Source: Clostridiaceae bacterium (GTDB lineage: Bacteria > Bacillota > Clostridia > Peptostreptococcales > Natronincolaceae). From it: a stretch of DNA of 64,000 nt. Where the stretch lies: the NCBI GenBank assembly GCA_018432235.1, contig JAHDLO010000020.1, positions 1 through 64,000 of the forward strand, given 5' to 3'. A program made the translations under genes and the position numbers. Shown here piece by piece: positions 35,115 to 44,871 of the stretch. The notes beneath the pieces were generated by a model that saw only the letters and a program-made list of their open reading frames with translations, searched no databases and was not told the origin of the DNA. The stretch's first letter is position 1. The number at the start of each line of letters is the position of its first letter.

Positions 35115-36469
35115 ATCATACACCAAATGAAGTGAGTGAAAGAACAGGCTTGGTGGTTAACCCCGCCAAAACCTGTCAGCCAATCGGCGCCATGTATGCT
35201 GCACTGGGTATCCATAATTGTTTACCTCATAGCCATGGTTCCCAAGGGTGTTGTTCCTTTCACAGAATGCATCTAACAAGACATTTTAGAGATCCGGTAG
35301 CAGCTTCTACCAGCTCCTTTACCGAAGGTGCATCTGTTTTCGGCGGAAGTGCCAACCTAAAAACATCAATTAAGAATGTATTTTCCATATATAAGCCGGA
35401 TGTCATCGCCGTCAACACCACCTGTCTTTCTGAAACCATCGGAGATGACCTGCCAACCATAATCAATGAATCAGAGGTGCCGGAGGGGAAATACGTATTT
35501 CATGCCAATACCCCTAGCTATGTTGGTTCCCATGTAACAGGATTTTCCAACATGGTAAAGGCCATGGTGACCACCTTCTCTAAAAAGGAAGGTCCCTGTA
35601 ATGGGAAGGTCAATCTGATTCCAGGCTATACTGAGCCGGGAGATATGAGGGAGTTAAAACGGATTGCCAAGGTGATGGGAATAGAAAGCATCCTATTTCC
35701 CGATACCAGCGGTGTTGTAGATTCTCCTATGACGGGTCGATACGAGATGTACCCTGCAGGCGGAACAAAGGTGGAGGATCTGGTGGATTCAGGTAATTCC
35801 CTTGCAACCATTGCCATGGGTACCTTCGCCTCCGAGGCAGCTGCCAACGAGCTGGATAAAAAATGCGGTGTCCCGGCCCACGTATTACCCCTGCCCATTG
35901 GGGTAAAGGGCACAGACCAGCTGATTCTTGAATTAATTAAAATTACCGGTAAGCCGGTGCCCTATGAGCTGGAGGAGGAAAGAGGTCAGGTTGTGGATGT
36001 CATGACAGATACCCACCACCACTTCCACGGTAAAAAGGTGGCCATTTTCGGAGACCCTGACCATGTCATTGCTATAACAGAGTTTGTCATTGGATTAGGT
36101 ATGAAGCCGATTCACATCGTGACGGGAACCCCAGGATCAAGCTTTGACAGACAGATTAATGCCATTTTAGATGCAGCAAATATCAAAGCAAATGTTAAAA
36201 ATTTAGGCGACCTGTTTACTTTGCATCAATGGATGAAGAAGGAGCCTGTAGAGCTGTTAATAGGCAACACCTATGGTAAGTATATTGCTAGAGCAGAGGA
36301 TGTCCCCTTTGTACGCTTCGGCTTCCCTAATATGGATAGAAGCGTTCATAGCTATTTTCCTGTAGTAGGCTACAAGGGAGCCCTGAGGTTAATTGAAATG
36401 ATCAGCAATGCATTATTGGACCGTGTCGATCGGGATGCAGCTGACGAGGATTTCGAGCTGGTACTTTAA
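35108..36469 (+). CDS. nifK: Nitrogenase molybdenum-iron protein beta chain
   Basis: A 453-aa partner of NifD. It has the P-cluster cysteines in NPAKTCQPIGA, HGSQGCCSF and VNTTCLSETIGDD. It lacks the roughly 50-residue N-terminal extension of the proteobacterial chain, as expected for the clostridial type. It overlaps nifD by 7 nt. Confidence 0.97.
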   Translation: MLNHTPNEVSERTGLVVNPAKTCQPIGAMYAALGIHNCLPHSHGSQGCCSFHRMHLTRHFRDPVAASTSSFTEGASVFGGSANLKTSIKNVFSIYKPDVIAVNTTCLSETIGDDLPTIINESEVPEGKYVFHANTPSYVGSHVTGFSNMVKAMVTTFSKKEGPCNGKVNLIPGYTEPGDMRELKRIAKVMGIESILFPDTSGVVDSPMTGRYEMYPAGGTKVEDLVDSGNSLATIAMGTFASEAAANELDKKCGVPAHVLPLPIGVKGTDQLILELIKITGKPVPYELEEERGQVVDVMTDTHHHFHGKKVAIFGDPDHVIAITEFVIGLGMKPIHIVTGTPGSSFDRQINAILDAANIKANVKNLGDLFTLHQWMKKEPVELLIGNTYGKYIARAEDVPFVRFGFPNMDRSVHSYFPVVGYKGALRLIEMISNALLDRVDRDAADEDFELVL

Positions 36470-36508
36470 AGGTAAAATAAAGGCAAACCCAATAGGAGGT
36501 GTGTGCAT

Positions 36509-37879
36509 ATGTCATATCAGCTACCAGATCCGTTAGAGGAAAGAAAGCACTCCATCATAAGGAAAACAGGAAAGCAGCAGGAGGAAAAAATTCAATGCAA
36601 TCAAAATAGCGTGGCAGGAGCGGTGAGCCAGCGGGCCTGTGTTTATTGTGGGGCGAGGGTAGTGCTAAATCCAATTACTGATGCTTACCACATTGTCCAC
36701 GGTCCTATCGGGTGTGCCAGCTATACCTTTGATATTAGAGGCAGCCTAACCAGCGGAGCAGATACCTTTCGTAACAGCTTTTCAACGGATTTACGAGAGA
36801 CGGATATTATTTTTGGCGGTGAAAAAAAGCTGGCAGCGGCCATCGACGAGATTGTTGCTGCCCATCACCCCAAGCTAATCTTTATCTATTCAACCTGTGT
36901 TGTCGGCGTTATAGGGGATGACCTAGAGGCAGTCTGTCGCAATGCTGAAAAGCAATACGGCATTCGGGTAATCCCCATACAATCCTCTGGCTTTGCTGGC
37001 AACAAAAATGCAGGCTATAAAGCAGCCTGTCATGCTTTACTAAACCTAATGGGGGAAGAGAATCCAGTGGAGAAGGAAGCGGGCATCAATTTTCTTGGAG
37101 ATTTCAACCTGGCTGGGGAAATTTGGATAAATCAATCTTATTTCCGTAGAATGGGTCTTCCGGTGGTTTCAAAGGTCACGGGAGATGCCAGATACGAAGA
37201 GCTGATCAAGGCACCCCGTGCCCGTTTAAACATTGTGCAATGTGCAGGCTCCATGACCTATCTGGCAAAGCTGATGCGGGAAAAATATAAAATCCCCTTC
37301 ATTAATGTCAGCTTCTATGGCTTGGAGGATACCGCCAAGTCTCTCCGAAAAATTGCCTATGCACTGGATGAACCGGAAATCCTGCAAAAAACAGAGGTCT
37401 TAATTCAAGAGGAATATGATAAAGCGCACCTGGCACTGGAGCCGTATCGAGCTCGACTGGCTGGAAAAAAAGCTGCCATTTATGTGGGCGGTGGCTTTAA
37501 GGCCATTTCTCTGATAAAGCAATTCAGAGATTTGGGCATGGAAACCGTCATGGTGGGTACACAGACCGGCAACTCAGACGACTATGAGACCATACGCCAA
37601 TTGGCAGCAGAGGATACCATTATTTTGGATGATACAAACCCTTCTGAGTTGGAACGGTTTATGAAGGAAAAGGGAGCAGATATTCTGGTGGGGGGTGTCA
37701 AGGAGCGGCCACTAGCCTATAAGCTGGGTGTAGCCTTTTGTGATCACAACCATGAGAGAAAACAGCCCTTAAACGGCTTTGTAGGCGCAGTCAATTTTGC
37801 AAGAGAGGTGGAGCAGTCCATTAACAGCCCTGTATGGCATTGGATCAGAAAAGAGAGGAGGGCCTACAATGAAAAATAA
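36509..37879 (+). CDS. nifE: Nitrogenase cofactor scaffold NifE
   Basis: A 456-aa NifD homologue that, with NifN, matures NifB-co into FeMo-co. Cysteines in RACVYCGAR, HGPIGCASY and YSTCVVG match the scaffold's cluster sites, and the FeMo-co histidine of NifD is not kept in the same context. The ATG at 36509 has AGGAGGT 8 nt upstream; a GTG at 36503 is too close to it. It overlaps nifN by 11 nt. Confidence 0.94.
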   Translation: MSYQLPDPLEERKHSIIRKTGKQQEEKIQCNQNSVAGAVSQRACVYCGARVVLNPITDAYHIVHGPIGCASYTFDIRGSLTSGADTFRNSFSTDLRETDIIFGGEKKLAAAIDEIVAAHHPKLIFIYSTCVVGVIGDDLEAVCRNAEKQYGIRVIPIQSSGFAGNKNAGYKAACHALLNLMGEENPVEKEAGINFLGDFNLAGEIWINQSYFRRMGLPVVSKVTGDARYEELIKAPRARLNIVQCAGSMTYLAKLMREKYKIPFINVSFYGLEDTAKSLRKIAYALDEPEILQKTEVLIQEEYDKAHLALEPYRARLAGKKAAIYVGGGFKAISLIKQFRDLGMETVMVGTQTGNSDDYETIRQLAAEDTIILDDTNPSELERFMKEKGADILVGGVKERPLAYKLGVAFCDHNHERKQPLNGFVGAVNFAREVEQSINSPVWHWIRKERRAYNEK

Positions 37880-39236
37880 AAAGCGAAACTTCGTCAATCT
37901 CAATATTAATCCCTGTAAAAATTGTATGCCCTTAGGCTCCTCTACTGCCTTCAAGGGAATTGAAGCCACCATGGTGCTGCTTCACGGCTCGCAGGGCTGC
38001 AGCACCTACATTCGGCGGCATATGGCCACCCATTACAACGAACCCATCGATATCGCCTCCTCCTCCTTAAATGAGAAGGATACGGTCCACGGTGGCAGCA
38101 CCAACCTAAAAAAGGGCCTTAAGAATACCCTATGCCTATACGGACCAAAATTAATCGGCATTTCTACCACCTGTTTGGCTGAGACGATTGGAGAAGACCT
38201 TCAGCGCATTGTGACAGAGTTTAAAGAAGAGGAGCCGAGGTTTCAGGATGTGGTCTTTGTCCCTGTATCTACCCCAGGCTATGGCGGCAGCAATTACGAG
38301 GGATACTATCTGACCTTAAGAAATATCCTGGAGGTGCTGACAGAGGATGCGCCCCCCCGTATTTCTGTTAATATTATTGCAGGTAATTTAACCTCAGCGG
38401 ATATTCGCAAAATTAAGGAGATGGTATCCCTTTTTAATATTGACTATACCATTTTACCCGACATCAGTAAAACCTTAGATGCCCCCTTTGAGGCGGATTA
38501 TAAGAAGCTATCTCCGGAGGGGACTCCCCTACAGCGTATCAAGACAATGTCCGGAGCAAAGGCCACCATTGAAATGGGTATGCTGGTGCCGGAGCATATA
38601 TCACCGGGAAAATATTTAGAGGATCAATTTCAAGTGCCACTATATCGCTGTCCCCTGCCAATTGGCATAGAAAACACCGACACCTTTTTAAAGCTGCTGG
38701 AGGAGATTTCAGGCAATCCCATACCGGAAAGCCTCAAGGAGGAGCGGGGCAGAATGCTGGATGGTATGATTGACTCGCATAAATATAATGCAGAGGGCCG
38801 AGCCGCTATTTACGGTGAACCGGATATCGTTTATGCAGCAGCAAAGCTTTGTCTTGAAAATGGCATCAAGCCGGTGCTGATGGCTACAGGAACCAGGGCC
38901 TCTAAGCTAGAGGAGCTGCTGGCCCCAGACCTAGGCCTTGCCAATGATGAGTGCCTAATACTGGATGATACGGATTTAGAAACTGTTCAGAGCTATATAA
39001 AAAAGCTGGGAATAAACATTTTAATCGGCACCTCCGACGGCAGGCTCATTACGGAGAAGGAAAATGTCCCCTTGGTTCGGATTGGATTTCCCATCCATGA
39101 CCGTGTAGGGGCGCAACGTAAGCTGCTTTGCGGTTATCAAGGCTCATTGCAATTTCTGGACGAATTAACCAATACCTTAATCGAGGAAAAACATAGCACC
39201 TATCGGGAAACCCTCTACCATGAGTTATACCGATAG
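37869..39236 (+). CDS. nifN: Nitrogenase cofactor scaffold NifN
   Basis: A 455-aa NifK homologue, partner of NifE. The start MKNKKRNFVNLN leads to NPCKNCMPLGSS and HGSQGCSTYIRRH, then STTCLAETIGED. The ATG at 37869 has GAGGAGGG upstream and overlaps the end of nifE. It is separate from nifB, unlike the fused NifN-B described in C. pasteurianum. The gap to nifB is 21 nt. Confidence 0.94.
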   Translation: MKNKKRNFVNLNINPCKNCMPLGSSTAFKGIEATMVLLHGSQGCSTYIRRHMATHYNEPIDIASSSLNEKDTVHGGSTNLKKGLKNTLCLYGPKLIGISTTCLAETIGEDLQRIVTEFKEEEPRFQDVVFVPVSTPGYGGSNYEGYYLTLRNILEVLTEDAPPRISVNIIAGNLTSADIRKIKEMVSLFNIDYTILPDISKTLDAPFEADYKKLSPEGTPLQRIKTMSGAKATIEMGMLVPEHISPGKYLEDQFQVPLYRCPLPIGIENTDTFLKLLEEISGNPIPESLKEERGRMLDGMIDSHKYNAEGRAAIYGEPDIVYAAAKLCLENGIKPVLMATGTRASKLEELLAPDLGLANDECLILDDTDLETVQSYIKKLGINILIGTSDGRLITEKENVPLVRIGFPIHDRVGAQRKLLCGYQGSLQFLDELTNTLIEEKHSTYRETLYHELYR

Positions 39237-39257
39237 CTCAGAAAGGAGGGCATTGTC

Positions 39258-40496
39258 ATGGAAGAAACATGGACCCAGGATTTACAGGAAAAAACTCAAA
39301 AGCACCCCTGCTATTGCGAATCAGGCCATCAATATGCCAGAATGCATATTCCAGTGGCGCCAAAATGTAATATTCAATGTAATTACTGCAACAGAAAATA
39401 TGACTGTCAAAATGAAAGTCGTCCAGGGGTGACCAGTGAGGTTTTAAACCCAGAGCAGGCGTTAGAAAAGTATAAGCTGGTGAAGGCACGTTTAGATAAT
39501 TTGATGGTGGTTGGTGTTGCCGGCCCAGGGGATGCCCTAGCTAATTTCATTGAAACCAAGGCTTCTATCCAGCTGATCCGCACCTATGACCCCAATGTTA
39601 CCTTTTGCCTTTCCACCAATGGACTTATGCTTCCCGATTACGTCGATGAAATAGTAAAGCTGGGTGTCACTCATATAACAGTGACCATCAATGCGATTGA
39701 TCCTAAAATCGGCGCAAAAATCTATAGCGTGATTTCCTACAAAGGCAGAATTTATTCTGGCGAAGAAGGGGCAGCGCTACTGATTCAAAAGCAGTTTGAG
39801 GGATTGGAAAAGCTAAAGGATAGAAATGTGGTTCTCAAGGTCAATACGGTGATGATTAAGGGAATTAATGATGAGCATATTCCGGAGCTGGTAAAGAAGC
39901 TGAAGGAATATGGCGTTTACCTCAACAATATCATGCCTCTAATTCCCGCTAAGGGAAGTGCCTTTGAAAACATGCCACAGACCAGCAACGCTGAGCTAAA
40001 TCAGCTGCGAAGGAAATGCGCCATAGATTTAAAGCAGATGTATCATTGTCGTCAGTGCCGAGCCGATGCTATAGGTATTTTAGGAGAGGATATCTCCTTT
40101 GACTTTAGAAAGGCTGCCTGTTCCACCTACCATCAGCCCGTGAAGGAAAAAAAATACCGGATTGCAGTTGCTTCTAAGACCGGTAGGCTGGTGGATCAGC
40201 ATTTTGGCCATGCAGAGGAGCTCAAAATATATGAATACAGTGAAAAGGGTATTTCATTACTGGAGGCCCGTCGTGTAGACCAGTACTGTAGCGGCGTGGA
40301 GGAATGCGAGGACACTGCTTCCAAAATTGATAAAATGCTCCGGGTAGTATCCGATTGTGATGCGCTGCTGTGCTTGCGAATAGGAAATTCCCCCAGAAAG
40401 CAGCTGGAAGCTAAGGGCATCTTTATTTCTGAGCTGTACGAGGAAATTGAAGCTGCCATATCTAAAGCAGTGAATCAACTTAAGATCGCTTCATAA
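39258..40496 (+). CDS. nifB: FeMo-cofactor biosynthesis radical SAM protein NifB
   Basis: A 412-aa radical SAM enzyme that builds NifB-co, the 8Fe core with central carbide. The SAM-cluster cysteines are C37, C41 and C44 (CNIQCNYC), with further cluster cysteines upstream (HPCYC) and in YHCRQCRADA. A C-terminal NifX-like domain fills about residues 300-405 (from KYRIAVASKTG). The form with both domains is common in bacteria. Confidence 0.96.
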   Translation: MEETWTQDLQEKTQKHPCYCESGHQYARMHIPVAPKCNIQCNYCNRKYDCQNESRPGVTSEVLNPEQALEKYKLVKARLDNLMVVGVAGPGDALANFIETKASIQLIRTYDPNVTFCLSTNGLMLPDYVDEIVKLGVTHITVTINAIDPKIGAKIYSVISYKGRIYSGEEGAALLIQKQFEGLEKLKDRNVVLKVNTVMIKGINDEHIPELVKKLKEYGVYLNNIMPLIPAKGSAFENMPQTSNAELNQLRRKCAIDLKQMYHCRQCRADAIGILGEDISFDFRKAACSTYHQPVKEKKYRIAVASKTGRLVDQHFGHAEELKIYEYSEKGISLLEARRVDQYCSGVEECEDTASKIDKMLRVVSDCDALLCLRIGNSPRKQLEAKGIFISELYEEIEAAISKAVNQLKIAS

Positions 40497-40512
40497 GAAA
40501 GGGAGGGTTAAG

Positions 40513-40821
40513 ATGCATAAGCCAAAGCATCATATATTTGTCTGTTCCAGCTCTCGAATCAATGGAGAGCAAAAGGGGTTTTGTGCCCAGAAAAAAGCCG
40601 TTGGCATAGTCAACGCCTTTGTTGAAGAAATTCAGGAAAGGGAGCTAGAGGGAGAAGTGATGGTGACCAATACAGGATGCTTTGGCATCTGCAGCCAAGG
40701 CCCCATCGTGGTGGTCTATCCCGAAGGTGTTTGGTATGGCGATGTCAGCCCTGATGATGTGGAGGAAATCATGGATTCCCATATCGAAGGGGGAGAGGCT
40801 GTTAAACGCCTAGAATTATAA
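40513..40821 (+). CDS. Thioredoxin-like [2Fe-2S] ferredoxin
   Basis: A 102-aa ferredoxin of the thioredoxin-fold type, the kind found beside nif genes in C. pasteurianum and Azotobacter. Cluster ligands C11, C24, C56 and C60 are in the expected pattern, with TNTGCFGICSQGP at the second pair. It lies 16 nt after nifB. A role in electron supply or cofactor assembly is inferred from context. Confidence 0.92.
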   Translation: MHKPKHHIFVCSSSRINGEQKGFCAQKKAVGIVNAFVEEIQERELEGEVMVTNTGCFGICSQGPIVVVYPEGVWYGDVSPDDVEEIMDSHIEGGEAVKRLEL

Positions 40822-40849
40822 GTGATAAAATATGTTATAGAGCTTAAGC

Positions 40850-40907
40850 CCACCAGTTGAAGTGGCGTCCTTGTGTATGAGATAAAGCAAGGCTGCGCCA
40901 CTGGTGG
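40850..40907 (+). promoter_or_regulatory. Long hairpin before nifV
   Basis: CCACCAGT (40850-40857) pairs with ACTGGTGG (40900-40907), and inner TGGCG and CCTTG arms can extend the stem. No T tract follows, so it is more likely an mRNA processing or stability element than a terminator. Confidence 0.55.
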
Positions 40908-40979
40908 TCGGATAGATATTGCAAAAGTAACAATTGGTAAAGCCAGTGGCCCTTATAAAATGTCTGAGGAGGTGAGGAA

Positions 40980-42089
40980 ATGCAGGATTTCTATATCGTC
41001 GACACAACCCTAAGGGATGGCGAGCAAACGCCAGGGGTTTCATTCTTAAAAAACGAAAAAATAAAAATTGCCCAGCTGCTGGAGGATATTGGGGTGGATT
41101 ACATTGAAGCGGGAATACCAGCTATGGGGAAGGAAGAGGAAGACGTCGTTAGAGAAATCATTGCATTACAGGGTAGCACCAAAATTATTGCATGGAACCG
41201 TATGCGGGCGGAGGATGTGCAGACCTCTATTGCCTGTGGTGCCAAAAATATCCATATTGCCGTCCCTGCCTCAGACCTTCATATTGAAAAGAAGCTCAAT
41301 AAGACACGACGATGGCTGTTGGAGGAAATGGAGAGAGTAATGAGTATTGCATTGGATGCAGGCTGCCAGGTCTCCATTGGTGCGGAGGATGCCTCCAGAG
41401 CTGACGAGCGTTTTTTAATTCAGCTTTACCAAAGGGCGGTTAAGGTGGGGGCCATTCGAATACGCTTTGCAGACACCCTGGGGATTTTAACTCCCTTCAC
41501 CGCTTATCAACGGATTAAGGACATTCGACAGCAGGTTGATGGGGACATTGAATTTCATGGGCACAATGATTTTGGTATGGCCACAGCCAATGCCCTCAGT
41601 GCTTTTCAGGCAGGGGCCACCTATATAAGCAGCAGCGTAAACGGCTTAGGAGAAAGGGCAGGAAATACAGCATTGGAAGAAATTATCATGGCATTAAAGT
41701 TTTTAGAAAAATGCCTGCATCCCTTTGACCCTAAAAAGCTCCAAGACCTTTCTCAGTATGTTGAGGCTGTTTCAGGGAAAAGGCTTAGCGATGGGAAGCC
41801 CATTGTAGGCAAATCAGTATTTGCCCATGAGTCAGGTATTCATGTGGATGGACTTTTAAAGCATCCTGCCACCTACGAAAGCCTCTTACCGGATGCTTTA
41901 GGGCGAAATCGGGAAATTATTCTAGGCAAGCACTCCGGCAGTGCAGCCATCATGCATCAATTCGAAGCCATAGGTAAAAGCATCTCAAAAAAGCAGGCAG
42001 CTGAAGTGTTGAAAAAGCTTCAGGAGTGCTATGGTAGAGAGAAGGCACCGGATGTATATGCTTTAATAAGGCAATGGGCGGATAATTAA
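40980..42089 (+). CDS. nifV: Homocitrate synthase NifV
   Basis: A 369-aa enzyme that condenses acetyl-CoA and 2-oxoglutarate to homocitrate, the organic ligand of FeMo-co. It has DTTLRDGEQTPGV at the N-terminus, HGHNDFGMA for metal binding and GLGERAGNT. The ATG at 40980 has GAGGAGGTG upstream. Isopropylmalate synthase is the nearest alternative, but the nif context and short length favour NifV. Confidence 0.93.
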   Translation: MQDFYIVDTTLRDGEQTPGVSFLKNEKIKIAQLLEDIGVDYIEAGIPAMGKEEEDVVREIIALQGSTKIIAWNRMRAEDVQTSIACGAKNIHIAVPASDLHIEKKLNKTRRWLLEEMERVMSIALDAGCQVSIGAEDASRADERFLIQLYQRAVKVGAIRIRFADTLGILTPFTAYQRIKDIRQQVDGDIEFHGHNDFGMATANALSAFQAGATYISSSVNGLGERAGNTALEEIIMALKFLEKCLHPFDPKKLQDLSQYVEAVSGKRLSDGKPIVGKSVFAHESGIHVDGLLKHPATYESLLPDALGRNREIILGKHSGSAAIMHQFEAIGKSISKKQAAEVLKKLQECYGREKAPDVYALIRQWADN

Positions 42090-42091
42090 AA

Positions 42092-42121
42092 AACGTGCCA
42101 CGGGGACGTTTTGTTTGTCAC
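42092..42121 (+). repeat. Dispersed 30-bp repeat, copy B
   Basis: It is identical to copy A at 31018-31047 except C for A at the tenth base. It starts 2 nt after the nifV stop codon. Confidence 0.75.
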
Positions 42122-42198
42122 TCAAATATCTTTCAACAGGCCATAGGAGTTTAATTTTATAGCTCTAATTTAGTACATTCTTCAATGCTTTACACAAA

Positions 42199-42230
42199 AA
42201 CCAGCCTCGATTAAAAGGCTGGTTAATTTT
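42199..42230. terminator. Bidirectional terminator between nifV and the lipoprotein gene
   Basis: AACCAGCCT pairs with AGGCTGGTT around an 8-nt loop. TTTTTG follows on the minus strand and AATTTT on the plus strand, so both transcripts may end here. Confidence 0.85.
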
Positions 42231-42266
42231 CTGCAATAAGCTGTGCTGTATATAAATATTGTTTGC

Positions 42267-44015
42267 CTAGGTAATGGGCATTAAAACCATCTGATTAGTT
42301 ATCATATAGATTTTATCCATGTCAGGGGAGTTCCCTAAGAACCTCAGACGGATGCCGGAAATCTCTCCTAGTGTGCTTTCTTTTTCAGTGGGTATGCTAT
42401 AGCTTATGAGCACTGTTATACCATTTATCTCACGGGCGATAAGTATAGTTTCCCTATCCCTCACAATAATATCGGAGATACCATCCGCAGGCAGTCTAAC
42501 GGATTTTTCAGAGCTATTGATAATATATTCCTCTCCTTGTTTTGCAATAAAAATGGCGCTGTTGGCTGACGTCAATGGCGCTATGCCATCCTCTAATATT
42601 ATTTTTGTTGTGCCGTTAAGAATATTGGTTAAGGCAATTCCGGTGTGGCCCTGGCCGGCGGAGGCTTCATGTATTAGCTCTGAATTGCTGAACCAGCTGA
42701 GGTTAAGCTGAAAGATATAGCCCGCCAACCAATGGTGTCGGATATCTTTTATTACCATATCACCATATATTCTTTTACCATCCAGACTATATACCGACAC
42801 TAGCGCCATAAGCTTCTCAGGGTTATCATCATAGGTACCGAAGACAATCGCCAGCTTCTTTTTATCCGGAGATAGGGTATATTCGAAAATATAGCCTTCT
42901 TCAGGTCTCTTTTCTATAGCAAAAAGAGTTTTCCGCACCTTAGCTTTAAAATTGTAGGTATAGACAATATCATTCTCTATCCAGAGGATGGTATCCTTAT
43001 CCAGCCAAAGAACCTCTTGAAACCAAGGCTTCATGGCCCAGTAGGCAGGTAGCTCCTCATCCTTGCTATTAATTATTGAGTCCTCCTTAAGATGATATAT
43101 ATAGTTATCTGTAGTATCCACCATCAGAAGATAGTCCTCGATGAAGGGATTCTTATTTAAAAGATATCTATAGTCTTTAAAGGCCTTTTCTTCCTTCAAG
43201 GATTCCTGTTCAAAGGAATAGCTATATAGGATATTGCCATCATCGGCATCAAAATAAATACCGTTAATGATAGGCGTCCTATAAGAAAAAAGCTGGAGGC
43301 CATAGAATTTGTCGCTTAGCTTTTCTATGTTAATTATCAGGGCTTTAGGACTCTGCCAGTCAAAGAAGTATCGATCCTCTGAACTAAAGAGCTCTCTTTT
43401 AATGATTTCCTCTACGTCTGCAGTATTGACCTCTTTAGAGAAGTCAATTTTTAGCTTTAGTTCGGAATTAGCAAGCTTATCCTCTGCGCCATAGTCGGAG
43501 CTAATATTGCCTGTTGGATAATATATGTCATATGATTCGCCGAGTATTGTATAGGCCGCCCTTATAGGTTCAGCAACTAAAAAGTCTACAACGATGTTCT
43601 CCTTAAGCCTTATACCATTTTGGTTCTCAATATGGCTGCTGAGGGTGAAGCTTATCCTATCGTCAGGTGCAATGCTTGAGAAATTCAGCTCAAAGCTTTT
43701 ATAGCTGTTATCGAATGCTGGTGTAACTGTAAGGGATTCATTCTCCAAGGTCTTAATGTATTGATCATAGCTATCCTGTGCTATGGCAGTATCAAACTCT
43801 AGCACCAGCACCATTGAGTCCCCCGCCATATATATAACAGAGGAATCTAAAGGCATTGTATATTGATAGCTTGCTTGCTCATAATTAAATCTTACCGTTG
43901 CTGAGGGAGTTTGCAGGAACTCGGATGATGTCGTAGGCAGTTTCTCACAGCCTGTAAGCAGCATCAGTGAAAGAAAGCTTAATAAAAGTATTAATGCAGA
44001 TATCCTCTTTGCCAT
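42267..44015 (-). CDS. Large lipoprotein with propeller-like C-terminal part
   Basis: A 582-aa exported lipoprotein with lipobox LTGC at residues 20-23. Residues about 40-260 look like Ig-type beta domains. The C-terminal half has repeated short strands such as LSPDKKKLAIVFG that resemble a TolB/WD40-like propeller. No catalytic motif is seen. The start is preceded by AGCGAGGTAT, a moderate ribosome binding site. It stands alone with a terminator after it. Function is unknown. Confidence 0.75.
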   Translation of the reverse strand: MAKRISALILLLSFLSLMLLTGCEKLPTTSSEFLQTPSATVRFNYEQASYQYTMPLDSSVIYMAGDSMVLVLEFDTAIAQDSYDQYIKTLENESLTVTPAFDNSYKSFELNFSSIAPDDRISFTLSSHIENQNGIRLKENIVVDFLVAEPIRAAYTILGESYDIYYPTGNISSDYGAEDKLANSELKLKIDFSKEVNTADVEEIIKRELFSSEDRYFFDWQSPKALIINIEKLSDKFYGLQLFSYRTPIINGIYFDADDGNILYSYSFEQESLKEEKAFKDYRYLLNKNPFIEDYLLMVDTTDNYIYHLKEDSIINSKDEELPAYWAMKPWFQEVLWLDKDTILWIENDIVYTYNFKAKVRKTLFAIEKRPEEGYIFEYTLSPDKKKLAIVFGTYDDNPEKLMALVSVYSLDGKRIYGDMVIKDIRHHWLAGYIFQLNLSWFSNSELIHEASAGQGHTGIALTNILNGTTKIILEDGIAPLTSANSAIFIAKQGEEYIINSSEKSVRLPADGISDIIVRDRETILIAREINGITVLISYSIPTEKESTLGEISGIRLRFLGNSPDMDKIYMITNQMVLMPIT

Positions 44016-44311
44016 ATTTATACCTCGCTTTTCTCAATTAAAGTAGTCAAACCATATGGTAAAGCATGTCAATTCTTACAAAACCTAGGTATAGTATATA
44101 TTATAATGTGATTTATAGCAAAACAAACCAAGTGTTAAAGAATTATAATGTTGATTTTAACATTTACATAAAGGTTTAATTAATATTATATAGAAATAAA
44201 TAGGGTATGGTATACAGAAGGATGAGTTCTCAACGTTCTGGTATACAGAGCTTAAAGGAATTCATATGCAGGAGAAAATTGAAAAATTAAAGCATAATAG
44301 AGGAGGTAACC

Positions 44312-44545
44312 ATGAGCCATAAAGACAAAATCAAGCTATCCAAAGAGAAGAAGGAAGAAATGATATCCTTAATAAAAAATCATTTTTTAAAGGAACGAGA
44401 CGAAAAATTAGGGGACTTGGCCACCATGATGATATTGGACTTTGTAATAGAGAAGCTGGCACCGGAATTCTATAATCAAGGGGTTTTTGATGCTCATTTA
44501 TATATGATGGAGAGATGCGAGGAGCTACTGGGAATCCAAAAGTAG
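44312..44545 (+). CDS. DUF2164 family protein
   Basis: A 77-aa helical protein (IKLSKEKKEEMISLIKNHF start, then RDEKLGDLATMMILDF and FYNQGVFDAH) that matches the DUF2164 family as I remember it. It has no membrane segment. AGAGGAGGT lies 6 nt upstream. Molecular function is unknown for the family. Confidence 0.8.
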   Translation: MSHKDKIKLSKEKKEEMISLIKNHFLKERDEKLGDLATMMILDFVIEKLAPEFYNQGVFDAHLYMMERCEELLGIQK

Positions 44546-44652
44546 ACGTGGTGTCCATTATTTTTAAGATATAAGAATTACATGCTATTTATCCCACAGC
44601 AATGAGGTAAAAATCCAAAGCTATGGGCTTGACATTAATATTGGGAAAAAAT

Positions 44653-44704
44653 ATACCCTACGGCTGCTAAACATAAATTGTCCAGCAGCTGCAGGGTACT
44701 TTTG
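44653..44704 (+). terminator. Probable terminator
   Basis: ATACCCT and AGGGTA with inner GCTGCT/AGCAGC arms form an imperfect stem followed by CTTTTG. It lies about 110 nt after the DUF2164 gene. Confidence 0.6.
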
Positions 44705-44806
44705 TGTGATTTATTAGCATATTAAACACATCCTTCCTTGTTTGATGGAACCAGTATACAAAATCCACCTTAAATCTAGAAAGAAAAATCATTTTGCTTT
44801 TTTATA

Positions 44807-44859
44807 TTGACACGAACAATTAAGTGTAATATTATTTAATTAAGCAAATACTTAATTAA
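44807..44859 (+). promoter_or_regulatory. Promoter and operator of the ArsR regulator
   Basis: TTGACA (44807-44812) and TATTAT (44830-44835) are 17 nt apart. TTAATTAAG (44836-44844) and CTTAATTAA (44851-44859) form a perfect 9-bp inverted repeat directly after the -10, the usual place of an ArsR/SmtB operator. Confidence 0.85.
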
Positions 44860-44871
44860 AAGGAGTGGCAA

